Source: an uncultured Bacilli bacterium (GTDB lineage: Bacteria; Bacillota_I; Bacilli_A; RF39; UBA660). Taken from it: a stretch of 16,087 nucleotides of DNA. A program made the translations under genes and the position numbers. Numbering within the stretch: the first letter of the stretch is position 1; every line of letters starts with the position of its first letter. Below, piece after piece: positions 7,789 through 14,104 of the stretch. Below the pieces are notes generated by a model, which saw nothing but the letters and a program-made list of their open reading frames with translations, did no database searches and was not told the DNA's origin. The stretch lies in assembly GCA_947589375.1 (NCBI GenBank), contig CANQAO010000009.1:1-16087 (forward strand). Reading direction: 5' to 3'.

Positions 7789-7799
7789 GGTTTTTCTTC
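7771..7799. terminator. Bidirectional terminator shared by tgt and the TIGR04086-like gene
   Basis: A perfect 10-bp stem, AAAAACCTTA (7771-7780) / TAAGGTTTTT (7786-7795), with a 5-base loop. It gives a T-run in both directions. The TAA of tgt (7786-7788) and the minus-strand TAG (7785-7787) both lie in the loop/right arm, and the two coding regions overlap by four bases. Confidence 0.9.
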
Positions 7800-8153
7800 T
7801 TTTTTAACATTGATTCCAATCATACTACCTAGTATCGCGCTGATAATTAAAGCGATATAGAAAATAAAATCTTTTAAAGAGATATTTGTAAATATCAAAT
7901 TAAAAATAAGCATTATTATTGTGATAAGTAAGCCGATTTTCAGTCCTTCCATCCACCCGTTTTTAGTAGCTCCTTTACCCAAGATAAAGCCGCCTAAAGC
8001 TAATGAAAATAACGGAATAATAATTTTTATAATAGTCATTGTTTTGATGCCAATAATATCAAAATAATTAAGTAGTGTAAATAAAAAAGTTAAAATTAAA
8101 ATGCTGCCGACTATAAATAAACAGGCTTTTATTATTCTTTTTAAATATTTCAT
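7785..8153 (-). CDS. TIGR04086 / YrzE-like membrane protein
   Basis: This is a small integral membrane protein of about 122 residues with four hydrophobic helices and a charged C-terminal tail (INVKKEEKP). The Gly-rich second helix (FSLALGGFILGKGATKNGWMEGLKIG) and overall pattern match the TIGR04086 family, whose Bacillus member yrzE lies in the tgt-yajC-yrzE-spoVB neighbourhood. The function of the family is unknown. An upstream in-frame GTG (8162) would overlap the AGGAG ribosome site, so the ATG at 8153, 8 bases after AGGAG, is the likely start. A weak minus-strand promoter (CAGACA, 18 bp, CATAAT at 8174-8179) may drive it. Confidence 0.8.
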   Translation of the reverse strand: MKYLKRIIKACLFIVGSILILTFLFTLLNYFDIIGIKTMTIIKIIIPLFSLALGGFILGKGATKNGWMEGLKIGLLITIIMLIFNLIFTNISLKDFIFYIALIISAILGSMIGINVKKEEKP

Positions 8154-8213
8154 TATATCCACTCCTAATTAAGATTATGTGACATTTACTTAACTTATGT
8201 CTGATATAATCGA

Positions 8214-8242
8214 TTGTTTTTAATAATTAAATATGCTATAAT
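8214..8242 (+). promoter_or_regulatory. Orphan plus-strand promoter
   Basis: TTGTTT (8214-8219), exactly 17 bp, then TATAAT (8237-8242) with a TGC extended -10. It lies about 220 bases before the next start codon, so it makes either a long leader or a small RNA. Confidence 0.55.
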
Positions 8243-8306
8243 TTATGTATAAAGTAAATAAAAAATATAATCAAGTAACTGGTGTTGTTAACCAAATTAA
8301 ATAATC

Positions 8307-8350
8307 GTGATATTTGGATTTTCAAAAATAGAAACGACCATTTTTATCAC
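8307..8350 (+). ncRNA. Possible structured RNA or long leader
   Basis: Outer stem GTGATA (8307-8312) / TATCAC (8345-8350), then TGG (8315-8317) / CCA (8338-8340), then TTTC / GAAA (8320-8323 / 8331-8334) around an A-rich loop. The three nested stems are separated by small internal loops. It is 58 bases downstream of the promoter at 8214-8242. It matches no riboswitch or RNA family I recognise. Confidence 0.25.
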
Positions 8351-8410
8351 ACTATTAAGCACCAATACTTAAAAATGAAAAACATCTTATTTTAGATTAG
8401 AAAGATAAGC

Positions 8411-8439
8411 TTGAAAAAGCTAAAACTATATGATATACT
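8411..8439 (+). promoter_or_regulatory. Promoter of the repeat protein gene
   Basis: TTGAAA (8411-8416), 17 bp, then TATACT (8434-8439) with a TGA extended -10. The ATG follows 24 bases later behind AGAGGG (8451-8456). Confidence 0.75.
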
Positions 8440-8462
8440 TATTATGGTAAAGAGGGTATTTT

Positions 8463-9521
8463 ATGAGAAAACGATATATCGATAGAAAAAATGTAGCTAA
8501 AAGCGAACGCAAAAAAAAGATTATAGCGGTCGTGGTTCTTTGTGTAGTTATTTTCTATGCACTTTTTGTTCCTCCACTTGCGCATAATATTTTATCTGGA
8601 AATAAAAGTTCTAATAGTTATTTAGATGACTTATTAAGATATTGGGGAATTGTTTCTAAACAACAATGTGAATTAAATTGTGATACTAATCACGACGGAA
8701 TTTGTGATTTAAATTGTGATACTAATGGCGACGGAATATGTGATCGCAACTGTGATACCAATCACGATGGAATTTGTGATTTAAATTGCGATGATGATCA
8801 TGATGGAATATGCGATCGTAATTGTGATACCGATGGTGACGGAATATGTGACCGCAATTGTGACGACAATGGTGATGGCAAATGTGACCGCAACTGTGAT
8901 GACGATGGCGATGGCAAATGCGACCGCAACTGTGATACCAATCATGATGGCAAATGTGATTTAAATTGCGATGATGATCATGATGGTAAATGTGATCGTA
9001 ATTGTGATACCGATGGTGATGGGGTATGTGACCGCAATTGTGACGACGATGGCGATGGCAAATGCGACCGCAATTGTGATAAAACTGACAAACCTAAAGA
9101 AAAAGTGCCTAGTTCCAACGAACCTTCTGTAAATAATGCTTGGCACGTTGGTTTTACGGCTGTGAAATTAGACGCAATTTATGGTAGTGCCGTTGAAGAA
9201 GAACCAGTTCGCTTTACTAATACAACTGCTACCTTTGATGTTACTTTAAACAATAGTAATGATGCTATCTCTTATATATTTACGGTTAAAAATTCTGGTA
9301 CAATAAATGCCAAAGTAGAAAGTATTAACATTATTCCAGATAACTCTATCAATGATATTATTCATTTTAAAGTTGAAGGCATCCGTGTTGGTGATAAACT
9401 TCGCGCGGGTCAGTCTACAAACTTAAAAGTGACAACTTCATATAACAAAGATATAGTAGTAAATCAAAATACTTCTTATGAAAAACATGTCAAAATAGTT
9501 ATTAACTATGTTCAAGATTAG
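8463..9521 (+). CDS. Membrane-anchored Cys/Asp 12-residue-repeat protein
   Basis: The product is 352 residues. A basic N-terminus and one hydrophobic helix (about residues 19-40) anchor it, with the rest probably outside. Residues 72-203 are eleven tandem copies of a 12-residue unit of the form NCDxxxDGxCDx, plus a partial twelfth. The DxNxDGxxD pattern resembles the calcium-binding loops of thrombospondin type 3 repeats; two cysteines per unit suggest a disulfide-braced rod. A linker rich in Lys, Pro and Ser leads to a beta-sandwich-like C-terminal domain (about 225-352) with ISYIFTVKNSGTINAKVESI, similar in style to TasA/CalY-like or Ig-like surface domains. Calcium binding and surface location are inferences. 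It has its own promoter and a terminator overlapping its stop. Confidence 0.85.
   Translation: MRKRYIDRKNVAKSERKKKIIAVVVLCVVIFYALFVPPLAHNILSGNKSSNSYLDDLLRYWGIVSKQQCELNCDTNHDGICDLNCDTNGDGICDRNCDTNHDGICDLNCDDDHDGICDRNCDTDGDGICDRNCDDNGDGKCDRNCDDDGDGKCDRNCDTNHDGKCDLNCDDDHDGKCDRNCDTDGDGVCDRNCDDDGDGKCDRNCDKTDKPKEKVPSSNEPSVNNAWHVGFTAVKLDAIYGSAVEEEPVRFTNTTATFDVTLNNSNDAISYIFTVKNSGTINAKVESINIIPDNSINDIIHFKVEGIRVGDKLRAGQSTNLKVTTSYNKDIVVNQNTSYEKHVKIVINYVQD
8676..9071 (+). repeat. 36-bp coding tandem repeats, eleven copies
   Basis: Eleven imperfect 36-bp units encode the 12-residue repeats. Units differ by synonymous and conservative changes (TN/DD/TD, H/G, I/K/V, L/R). Units 3, 4 and 5 reappear in the same order as units 8, 9 and 10, which shows a higher-order 180-bp duplication. 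Confidence 0.95.
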
Positions 9522-9539
9522 CCTTAGGGCTAATTTTTT
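9517..9539 (+). terminator. Terminator between the repeat protein and the flippase
   Basis: ATTAGCC (9517-9523), loop TTAG, GGCTAAT (9528-9534), then TTTTT. The plus-strand TAG (9519-9521) is in the left arm and the minus-strand TAG of the flippase gene (9530-9532) is in the right arm. The T-run is on the plus side only, so it may end the minus gene less well. Confidence 0.8.
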
Positions 9540-10834
9540 AATGCTCTTTTGACATGGAGATATTGATGGATTGTCACGACAACCATATTAAGCGCACTAC
9601 TCCAAATAAGACCCCATAAACCAATATGCATATTACAAAAGATTAATAAACTAAGAATTCTTGCAAAAGTTCCAATTAAGGTTCCGTTCATCGCTTCTTT
9701 CGCTTTGCCCATCGCTTGCAGTGAAGCCGTTAAAGGAGCCTGAATATAGTGAAACAAACAGATAGGCGCTAAAACTTTAATATATTCAATACCTGCTTTT
9801 GTATTATAAATAAATTCCATTGGAATTTCAGGGGCAATTTCAAAGATAAGAGTCGCCGGAACACCAATTAATAATGATAAAAAGATCGCTAGTTTTACTT
9901 TGTTATAACTATATTTTAAATGCCCTTGGCTGTAAGATTTACTAATATTCGGAATTAAAGCTTGACTAATCGCCATCGTGAAAAAAGAAGGTATTAAAAT
10001 TAAAGGCATAATAAAACCATTAATGACGCCATATTCATTGACGATAAAACTATTACTATAACCATTTTTTAAAAGAAAATAAGTTAAAATAATGGGTTCA
10101 AAAAAATAGCCGATAGAACCGATGATACGGCTCATGGTTGTAGGCACTCCAATATCAAATACTTCTTTGATGTTGCCTTTATTTATTTTTAAATCTTTTT
10201 TCGTAATCGTAAAGTTTTTCGGTAAGAAAAAAAACAAAACTAAAATAGAAGTAAGTTCACTAATGACATTGGTTAAAACGACAAAAGCTACGGCATATTC
10301 TAGGCCAAAGCTCATAAAAAGAGGAATGCCAATAACTAAACAAATAAGTCTTATAACATCTTCCGTAACATTCGAAATAACATGGGGAAGCATATTTTGT
10401 TTACCAAAAAAATATCCTCTTAAAATACTAGAAATACTGATAAAAGGTAAAACAAAACCAATACACACTAAAGCATAATAACTACGTGGTTCATTAAGTA
10501 AATTATTACTGATGTAAGAGCCAAAAAACAAAAGTAAAAGCATAATCGTTAAATTAATGCCTAAAGAAATCGGTAAAATGGAAAAAACTAAATTTTTATT
10601 ATTTTTCTTTTCTTCTGCAACTAATTTACTGATAGCGACCGGAAAACCTAAACTAGCAATGCCCATAAGCAAAGTAAAAGTAGGGGAGATAAGCATATAT
10701 AAACCCATACCTTCAGTACCAATTAGGCGCGCTAAAACAATTTTAATAATCATACTGACGACTTTAGTAATAAAGCCCCCAATTATTAAAAGAATCGTCG
10801 ATTTAATAAAAAGATTTCCTTTAATCTTCATCAT
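9530..10834 (-). CDS. SpoVB / polysaccharide-flippase-like membrane protein
   Basis: This 434-residue protein has about 12 membrane helices and belongs to the MOP flippase superfamily (SpoVB, MurJ, Wzx), which moves lipid-linked oligosaccharide precursors across the membrane. Supporting features are the N-terminal LIGGFITKVVSMIIKIVLARLIG signature, the GMGLYMLISPTFTLLMGIASLG stretch and the repeated helix-loop pattern. It is shorter than typical SpoVB (about 520), so the last helices may be absent. Proximity to tgt and the YrzE-like gene follows the Bacillus spoVB neighbourhood. Sporulation is not implied; the substrate could be a peptidoglycan or capsule precursor. Two adjacent ATGs (10834, 10831) both lack a ribosome site, and a -10 (TATACT) ends only five bases before the first. 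Confidence 0.88.
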   Translation of the reverse strand: MMKIKGNLFIKSTILLIIGGFITKVVSMIIKIVLARLIGTEGMGLYMLISPTFTLLMGIASLGFPVAISKLVAEEKKNNKNLVFSILPISLGINLTIMLLLLFFGSYISNNLLNEPRSYYALVCIGFVLPFISISSILRGYFFGKQNMLPHVISNVTEDVIRLICLVIGIPLFMSFGLEYAVAFVVLTNVISELTSILVLFFFLPKNFTITKKDLKINKGNIKEVFDIGVPTTMSRIIGSIGYFFEPIILTYFLLKNGYSNSFIVNEYGVINGFIMPLILIPSFFTMAISQALIPNISKSYSQGHLKYSYNKVKLAIFLSLLIGVPATLIFEIAPEIPMEFIYNTKAGIEYIKVLAPICLFHYIQAPLTASLQAMGKAKEAMNGTLIGTFARILSLLIFCNMHIGLWGLIWSSALNMVVVTIHQYLHVKRALKN

Positions 10835-10839
10835 ATTAG

Positions 10840-10845
10840 AGTATA
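10840..10845 (-). promoter_or_regulatory. -10 element of the flippase gene, possible leaderless start
   Basis: Minus-strand TATACT ends five bases before the first ATG, so transcription would begin at or within one base of the start codon. There is no Shine-Dalgarno sequence and no clear -35. Confidence 0.4.
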
Positions 10846-10902
10846 TGCGAAATCAATAATAAATTTGATTTAAGAAAAAAATGTCAAAAATACTCGAATG
10901 TG

Positions 10903-10911
10903 TGTTATAAT
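10903..10911 (+). promoter_or_regulatory. pyrG promoter (extended -10)
   Basis: TGTTATAAT is a perfect extended -10. The -35 region is poor (TGTCAA at 10882-10887, 18 bp away). The transcript would begin around 10916-10918, in GAGAGCC. Confidence 0.7.
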
Positions 10912-10915
10912 GGAA

Positions 10916-10956
10916 GAGAGCCGACTATACTCTCACATGAGTATAGTTTTTTCTTT
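10916..10956 (+). promoter_or_regulatory. pyrG leader attenuator
   Basis: A perfect 9-bp stem, ACTATACTC (10924-10932) / GAGTATAGT (10939-10947), followed by TTTTT and CTTT, is an intrinsic terminator lying between the promoter and the pyrG ribosome site. The first transcribed bases GAGAG (10916-10920) can pair with CTCTC (10930-10934), which would break the left arm, so this pair is a candidate antiterminator. In Bacillus subtilis, pyrG is controlled by such a leader terminator through repeated G addition at low CTP. Here the start lacks a GGG run. Confidence 0.75.
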
Positions 10957-10968
10957 AGGAGGTATGAA

Positions 10969-12564
10969 ATGGCGAAGTATGTTTTTGTAACAGGGGGCGT
11001 GGTCTCAGGCTTAGGTAAAGGAATTACCGCTTCATCTTTAGCTTTACTTTTAAAATCTAGAGGTTATAAGGTGTTTATGCAGAAATTTGACCCTTATATC
11101 AATGTGGATCCCGGCACGATGAGTCCTTTTCAACATGGCGAAGTTTATGTGACGGCTGATGGTTCCGAAACGGACTTAGATTTAGGTCACTATGAGCGAT
11201 TTATCGATGAAGAATTAAACTACACTTCTAATATTACGACCGGCAAAGTTTATTCTTCAGTTTTAGAAAAAGAACGTCGCGGGGATTATTTAGGCGCGAC
11301 AGTTCAAATTGTTCCGCATATTACCAATGAAATTAAAAATAAAGTCTATGAAGCGGGCATTACTAGTAACGCAGATATTGTCATTACTGAAATTGGCGGG
11401 ACGATTGGTGATATTGAATCACAATCTTTTATTGAAGCTTTAAGACAAATTAGAAATGAAAAAGGTAAAGAAAATACTTTCTTTGTGCATGCGACTTTAG
11501 TACCATTTATCTATGGCTCTGATGAGCTTAAAACCAAGCCCACTCAACATAGTGTTATTGAACTTCGAGGAATGGGCATTCAACCGGATATGATTGTTAC
11601 GCGTAGTCCCATTGTTTTAGATGATAATTTAAAGAAAAAGATTGCTTTATATTGCAGCATTCCTAAAGAAAATATCATTGATTCGGTGGATGTTAAAAAT
11701 ATTTATCAAATTCCGATAAATTATTATGAGCAAGGTGCGGATGAGATTATTTTAAAACAATTTGGCATGAAAGTACCTAAAGCTAATTTAAAAGAATGGG
11801 AAAAATTAATCGATGTTACTGACCATTTAGAAAAAGAAATTGAAATTGCTTTAGTGGGTAAATATGTCGAACTTCATGATGCTTATCTATCAGTGGCGGA
11901 ATCTTTAAGACATGCCGGATATAAATATCATACCAAAGTAAATATTAACTGGATTGATAGTGAAGATTTAGAAAAAGATGCCGATCTATCTAAAATCTTT
12001 AAAAACACTAAAGGCATTATCGTTCCTGGTGGCTTTGGCGAGCGTGGTATTGAAGGCATGATTAAAGCGATTACATATGCCCGTGAAAACAATATTCCAT
12101 ATTTAGGTATCTGTTTAGGTATGCAGCTGGCGGTGATTGAATTTGCCCGTCATGTCTGCGGAATTAACGAAGCTAATTCCACGGAATTTAATAGTGTTTG
12201 TCCAGAACCCATTATCGATTTAATGAGTGATCAAAAAAATATTATCAATATGGGTGGCACTTTAAGACTGGGTAATTACGACTGTAAAATTAAAAAAGGT
12301 ACATTAGCTTATGACGATTATAAAAAAGAAAACATCAAAGAAAGACATCGTCATCGTTATGAATTTAACAATAAATATAAAGACATTTTAGAAAAACATG
12401 GGATGGTATTTTCGGGAATTAACGAAGCTAGTAACTTAGTCGAAATCGTGGAATTACCAAAACATAAACATTTTATTGGTTGTCAATTTCATCCCGAATT
12501 TAAAAGTAGACCTACTAAATGTCATCCACTTTTTGATTCTTTTATTAAAAATAGTTTAAAATAA
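10969..12564 (+). CDS. pyrG: CTP synthase
   Basis: CTP synthase makes CTP from UTP, ATP and glutamine, the last step of pyrimidine nucleotide synthesis. The product is 531 residues, the normal length. The N-terminal synthase domain begins MAKYVFVTGG and has the P-loop-like GGVVSGLGKG at residues 9-18. The C-terminal class I glutamine amidotransferase domain has Cys382 in GICLGMQLA, with His508 and Glu510 in QFHPEF completing the triad. An in-frame extension back to 10900 exists, but it would be translated from sequence containing the promoter and terminator; the ATG at 10969 is 6 bases after AGGAGG and gives the conserved N-terminus. No terminator follows, so the next two genes probably share the transcript. 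Confidence 0.97.
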   Translation: MAKYVFVTGGVVSGLGKGITASSLALLLKSRGYKVFMQKFDPYINVDPGTMSPFQHGEVYVTADGSETDLDLGHYERFIDEELNYTSNITTGKVYSSVLEKERRGDYLGATVQIVPHITNEIKNKVYEAGITSNADIVITEIGGTIGDIESQSFIEALRQIRNEKGKENTFFVHATLVPFIYGSDELKTKPTQHSVIELRGMGIQPDMIVTRSPIVLDDNLKKKIALYCSIPKENIIDSVDVKNIYQIPINYYEQGADEIILKQFGMKVPKANLKEWEKLIDVTDHLEKEIEIALVGKYVELHDAYLSVAESLRHAGYKYHTKVNINWIDSEDLEKDADLSKIFKNTKGIIVPGGFGERGIEGMIKAITYARENNIPYLGICLGMQLAVIEFARHVCGINEANSTEFNSVCPEPIIDLMSDQKNIINMGGTLRLGNYDCKIKKGTLAYDDYKKENIKERHRHRYEFNNKYKDILEKHGMVFSGINEASNLVEIVELPKHKHFIGCQFHPEFKSRPTKCHPLFDSFIKNSLK

Positions 12565-12598
12565 AAAAAGTGATTAATAATATAATTGGAGGAAAAAT

Positions 12599-12874
12599 AT
12601 GAAAAAAATATTACTATTAGCGGTGTTCACTATTTTATTAACTGGATGCGGCACTACCGAAAAATTTCAATGTACCATTGAAGGACGCGAAGCAGAAATT
12701 ACTTTAAAAGATGGTTTAGTTTCAAAATATATTTTAGATGGTGTTAAAGTTACGCAAGCAGAAATCGATGAAATTAATGGTGGGTATTTTACAGGTGTGG
12801 CTTCACCAGAACAAGGCAAAGAAGCTTTAAATAATTTTGTTAAATCAGCCGGTGGCAGCTGTAATTTTGATTAG
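12599..12874 (+). CDS. Small lipoprotein, 91 residues
   Basis: A signal peptide ends in the lipobox LTGC (Cys17 lipidated), predicting a membrane-anchored lipoprotein on the outside. The mature part is about 75 residues with two more cysteines (in EKFQC and GGSCNF, near the two ends) that could form a disulfide, and a KDGLVSKYILDGVKV stretch that looks like beta strands. I do not recognise the family. GGAGG at 12588-12592 precedes the ATG. It lies 34 bases after pyrG and 9 bases before the CapA-like gene, so it is probably co-transcribed with both. Confidence 0.8.
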   Translation: MKKILLLAVFTILLTGCGTTEKFQCTIEGREAEITLKDGLVSKYILDGVKVTQAEIDEINGGYFTGVASPEQGKEALNNFVKSAGGSCNFD

Positions 12875-12883
12875 AGGTTAAAA

Positions 12884-14020
12884 ATGAAGTTTTGGAAGTG
12901 TTTGTTAATAATTTTATGTTTAGGTTTTATCGCTAGTATCTTTTGCTTTTTACCGAAAGCTGGTGATACGAAAACAGCCAAACCTAAACCAGTAAAAAAA
13001 GAAGCGGAAACAAAAGTCAGTTTAGTCATGGTGGGTGACGCTCTTCTTCATAGTTCAGTCTATAATGATGCCTATAACAATGGGACCTATGATTTTACTA
13101 AACAAATAGAACTTATTAAACCAATTATTCAAAAGTATGATTTAGCTTTTTATAATGAAGAAACCGTCTTAGGGGGCACGAGTATTGGTTTATCGGATTA
13201 TCCGACATTTAATTCCCCGCAAGAGTTTGGTGATGCCATGCTTGATGCTGGATTTAATATTATCAATTTAGCAACTAATCATACTTTAGATCGCGGCGAA
13301 AAGGCCATTATCAATGAAATTAATTATTTTAAAGATAAAGATGTTTTAACTGCTGGTAGTTATGATTCTTTTGAAAATGCGGCGAAAATTCCAATCAAAG
13401 AAAAAAATGGTATTAGTTATGCGCTACTTTCTTATACTTATGGAACTAATGGTATTCGCATCCCTCAAGGTAAAGAATATTTAGTTAATTTATATAGCGA
13501 TTATCAAGCTAAAAAAGATATCGAAGCTGTTCGCGATAAAGTCGATTTACTTTTAGTCTCAATGCATTGGGGTACAGAATATCGGTCTGAACCTACGGAC
13601 GAGCAAAAAAGACAAGCCGAATATTTAGCCTCATTAGGGGCCGATATTATTATTGGTACCCATCCGCATGTTGTAGAACCAATTACGTATATTGATGATA
13701 CCTTAGTGATTTATTCGTTGGGCAATTTTATTTCCGCACAATCGACTAATAATGACTATAATACAATGGTCGAACTAATGACTATGGTAGATATTGTGAA
13801 AACGACTAAAAATGGTCAAAGTCATATAAAATTAGAAAATTTAAACAATGAACTTTTATATAATTATTATCAAAAAGGCAGTAAGTGGACAAACTTTAAA
13901 GTTATTCCTTTTAGTCAAATGAATGCTACTTATAATAGTGAATATAAAAGGTTATATGATAAATATAGTTCGATCGTTAGAATGTATAACAAGGATATTC
14001 CTATTAATAATGCAGCTTAA
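12884..14020 (+). CDS. CapA / PgsA-type metallophosphatase-fold protein
   Basis: The product is 378 residues with one N-terminal membrane anchor (about residues 5-24), a Lys/Pro-rich linker and an extracytoplasmic CapA-family domain. Conserved family motifs are VMVGDALLH, NEET, LATNHTLDRG, SMHWGTEY, IIGTHPHVVEP and IYSLGNF, which together form the metallophosphoesterase-like site. Members include the poly-gamma-glutamate synthesis protein CapA/PgsA; many homologues lie outside any capsule locus and have unknown roles. No capB or capC is in the window, so a poly-gamma-glutamate role is not supported. It follows the lipoprotein by 9 bases, with AGAGG overlapping that gene's stop. Confidence 0.9.
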   Translation: MKFWKCLLIILCLGFIASIFCFLPKAGDTKTAKPKPVKKEAETKVSLVMVGDALLHSSVYNDAYNNGTYDFTKQIELIKPIIQKYDLAFYNEETVLGGTSIGLSDYPTFNSPQEFGDAMLDAGFNIINLATNHTLDRGEKAIINEINYFKDKDVLTAGSYDSFENAAKIPIKEKNGISYALLSYTYGTNGIRIPQGKEYLVNLYSDYQAKKDIEAVRDKVDLLLVSMHWGTEYRSEPTDEQKRQAEYLASLGADIIIGTHPHVVEPITYIDDTLVIYSLGNFISAQSTNNDYNTMVELMTMVDIVKTTKNGQSHIKLENLNNELLYNYYQKGSKWTNFKVIPFSQMNATYNSEYKRLYDKYSSIVRMYNKDIPINNAA

Positions 14021-14044
14021 AGCATCTTGTTAAAAGATGCTTTT
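14019..14044 (+). terminator. Terminator of the pyrG-lipoprotein-CapA unit
   Basis: A perfect 10-bp stem, AAAGCATCTT (14019-14028) / AAGATGCTTT (14034-14043), then a short T-run. The last two bases of the CapA-like stop codon begin the stem. Confidence 0.8.
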
Positions 14045-14055
14045 ACTATGAAAAC

Positions 14056-14085
14056 TTGAAATAAAAGGGTTATTTATTATATAAT
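14056..14085 (+). promoter_or_regulatory. Promoter of the acyl-CoA synthetase gene
   Basis: TTGAAA (14056-14061), 18 bp, then TATAAT (14080-14085). GGAGG at 14095-14099 is 5 bases before the ATG at 14105. Confidence 0.75.
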
Positions 14086-14104
14086 ATATTTGTTGGAGGT
14101 TAAT

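Larger units (their letters stand above)
8163..8410. other. Intergenic region upstream of the repeat protein
   Basis: About 300 bases separate the minus-strand membrane protein from the repeat protein, with no convincing gene. It holds a good plus-strand promoter at 8214-8242, a long imperfect hairpin at 8307-8350 and a weaker inverted repeat TTAAG / CTTAA (8355-8372). A 19-codon open frame at 8245-8304 starts upstream of the predicted transcript start and lacks a ribosome site. Confidence 0.5.

Noticed and set aside
8154..8162. GTG start at 8162 for the TIGR04086-like gene
   Set aside because: The GTG overlaps the AGGAG ribosome site; the ATG at 8153 has correct spacing.
8245..8304. 19-codon open frame MYKVNKKY...
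   Set aside because: It has no ribosome site and begins upstream of the predicted transcript start.
8676..9071. CRISPR-like array
   Set aside because: The 36-bp units are contiguous with no unique spacers and stay in frame within a gene.
8961..9146. Hydrophobic open frame antisense to the repeats
   Set aside because: Its composition follows from the reverse complement of the Asp-rich repeats; it has no start signals.
10122..10478. Open frame antisense to the flippase gene
   Set aside because: It is a shadow of a strongly supported membrane protein gene and has no ribosome site or recognisable motif.
10900..10968. In-frame N-terminal extension of pyrG
   Set aside because: It spans the promoter -10 and the leader terminator; AGGAGG and the conserved MAKYVFVTGG start fix the ATG at 10969.
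12581..12586. TATAAT before the lipoprotein gene as a promoter
   Set aside because: Transcription from it would start after the ribosome site, and no -35 is present at the right distance.
14090..14104. TTG start at 14090 for the acyl-CoA synthetase
   Set aside because: The GGAGG ribosome site lies within that extension and points to the ATG at 14105.
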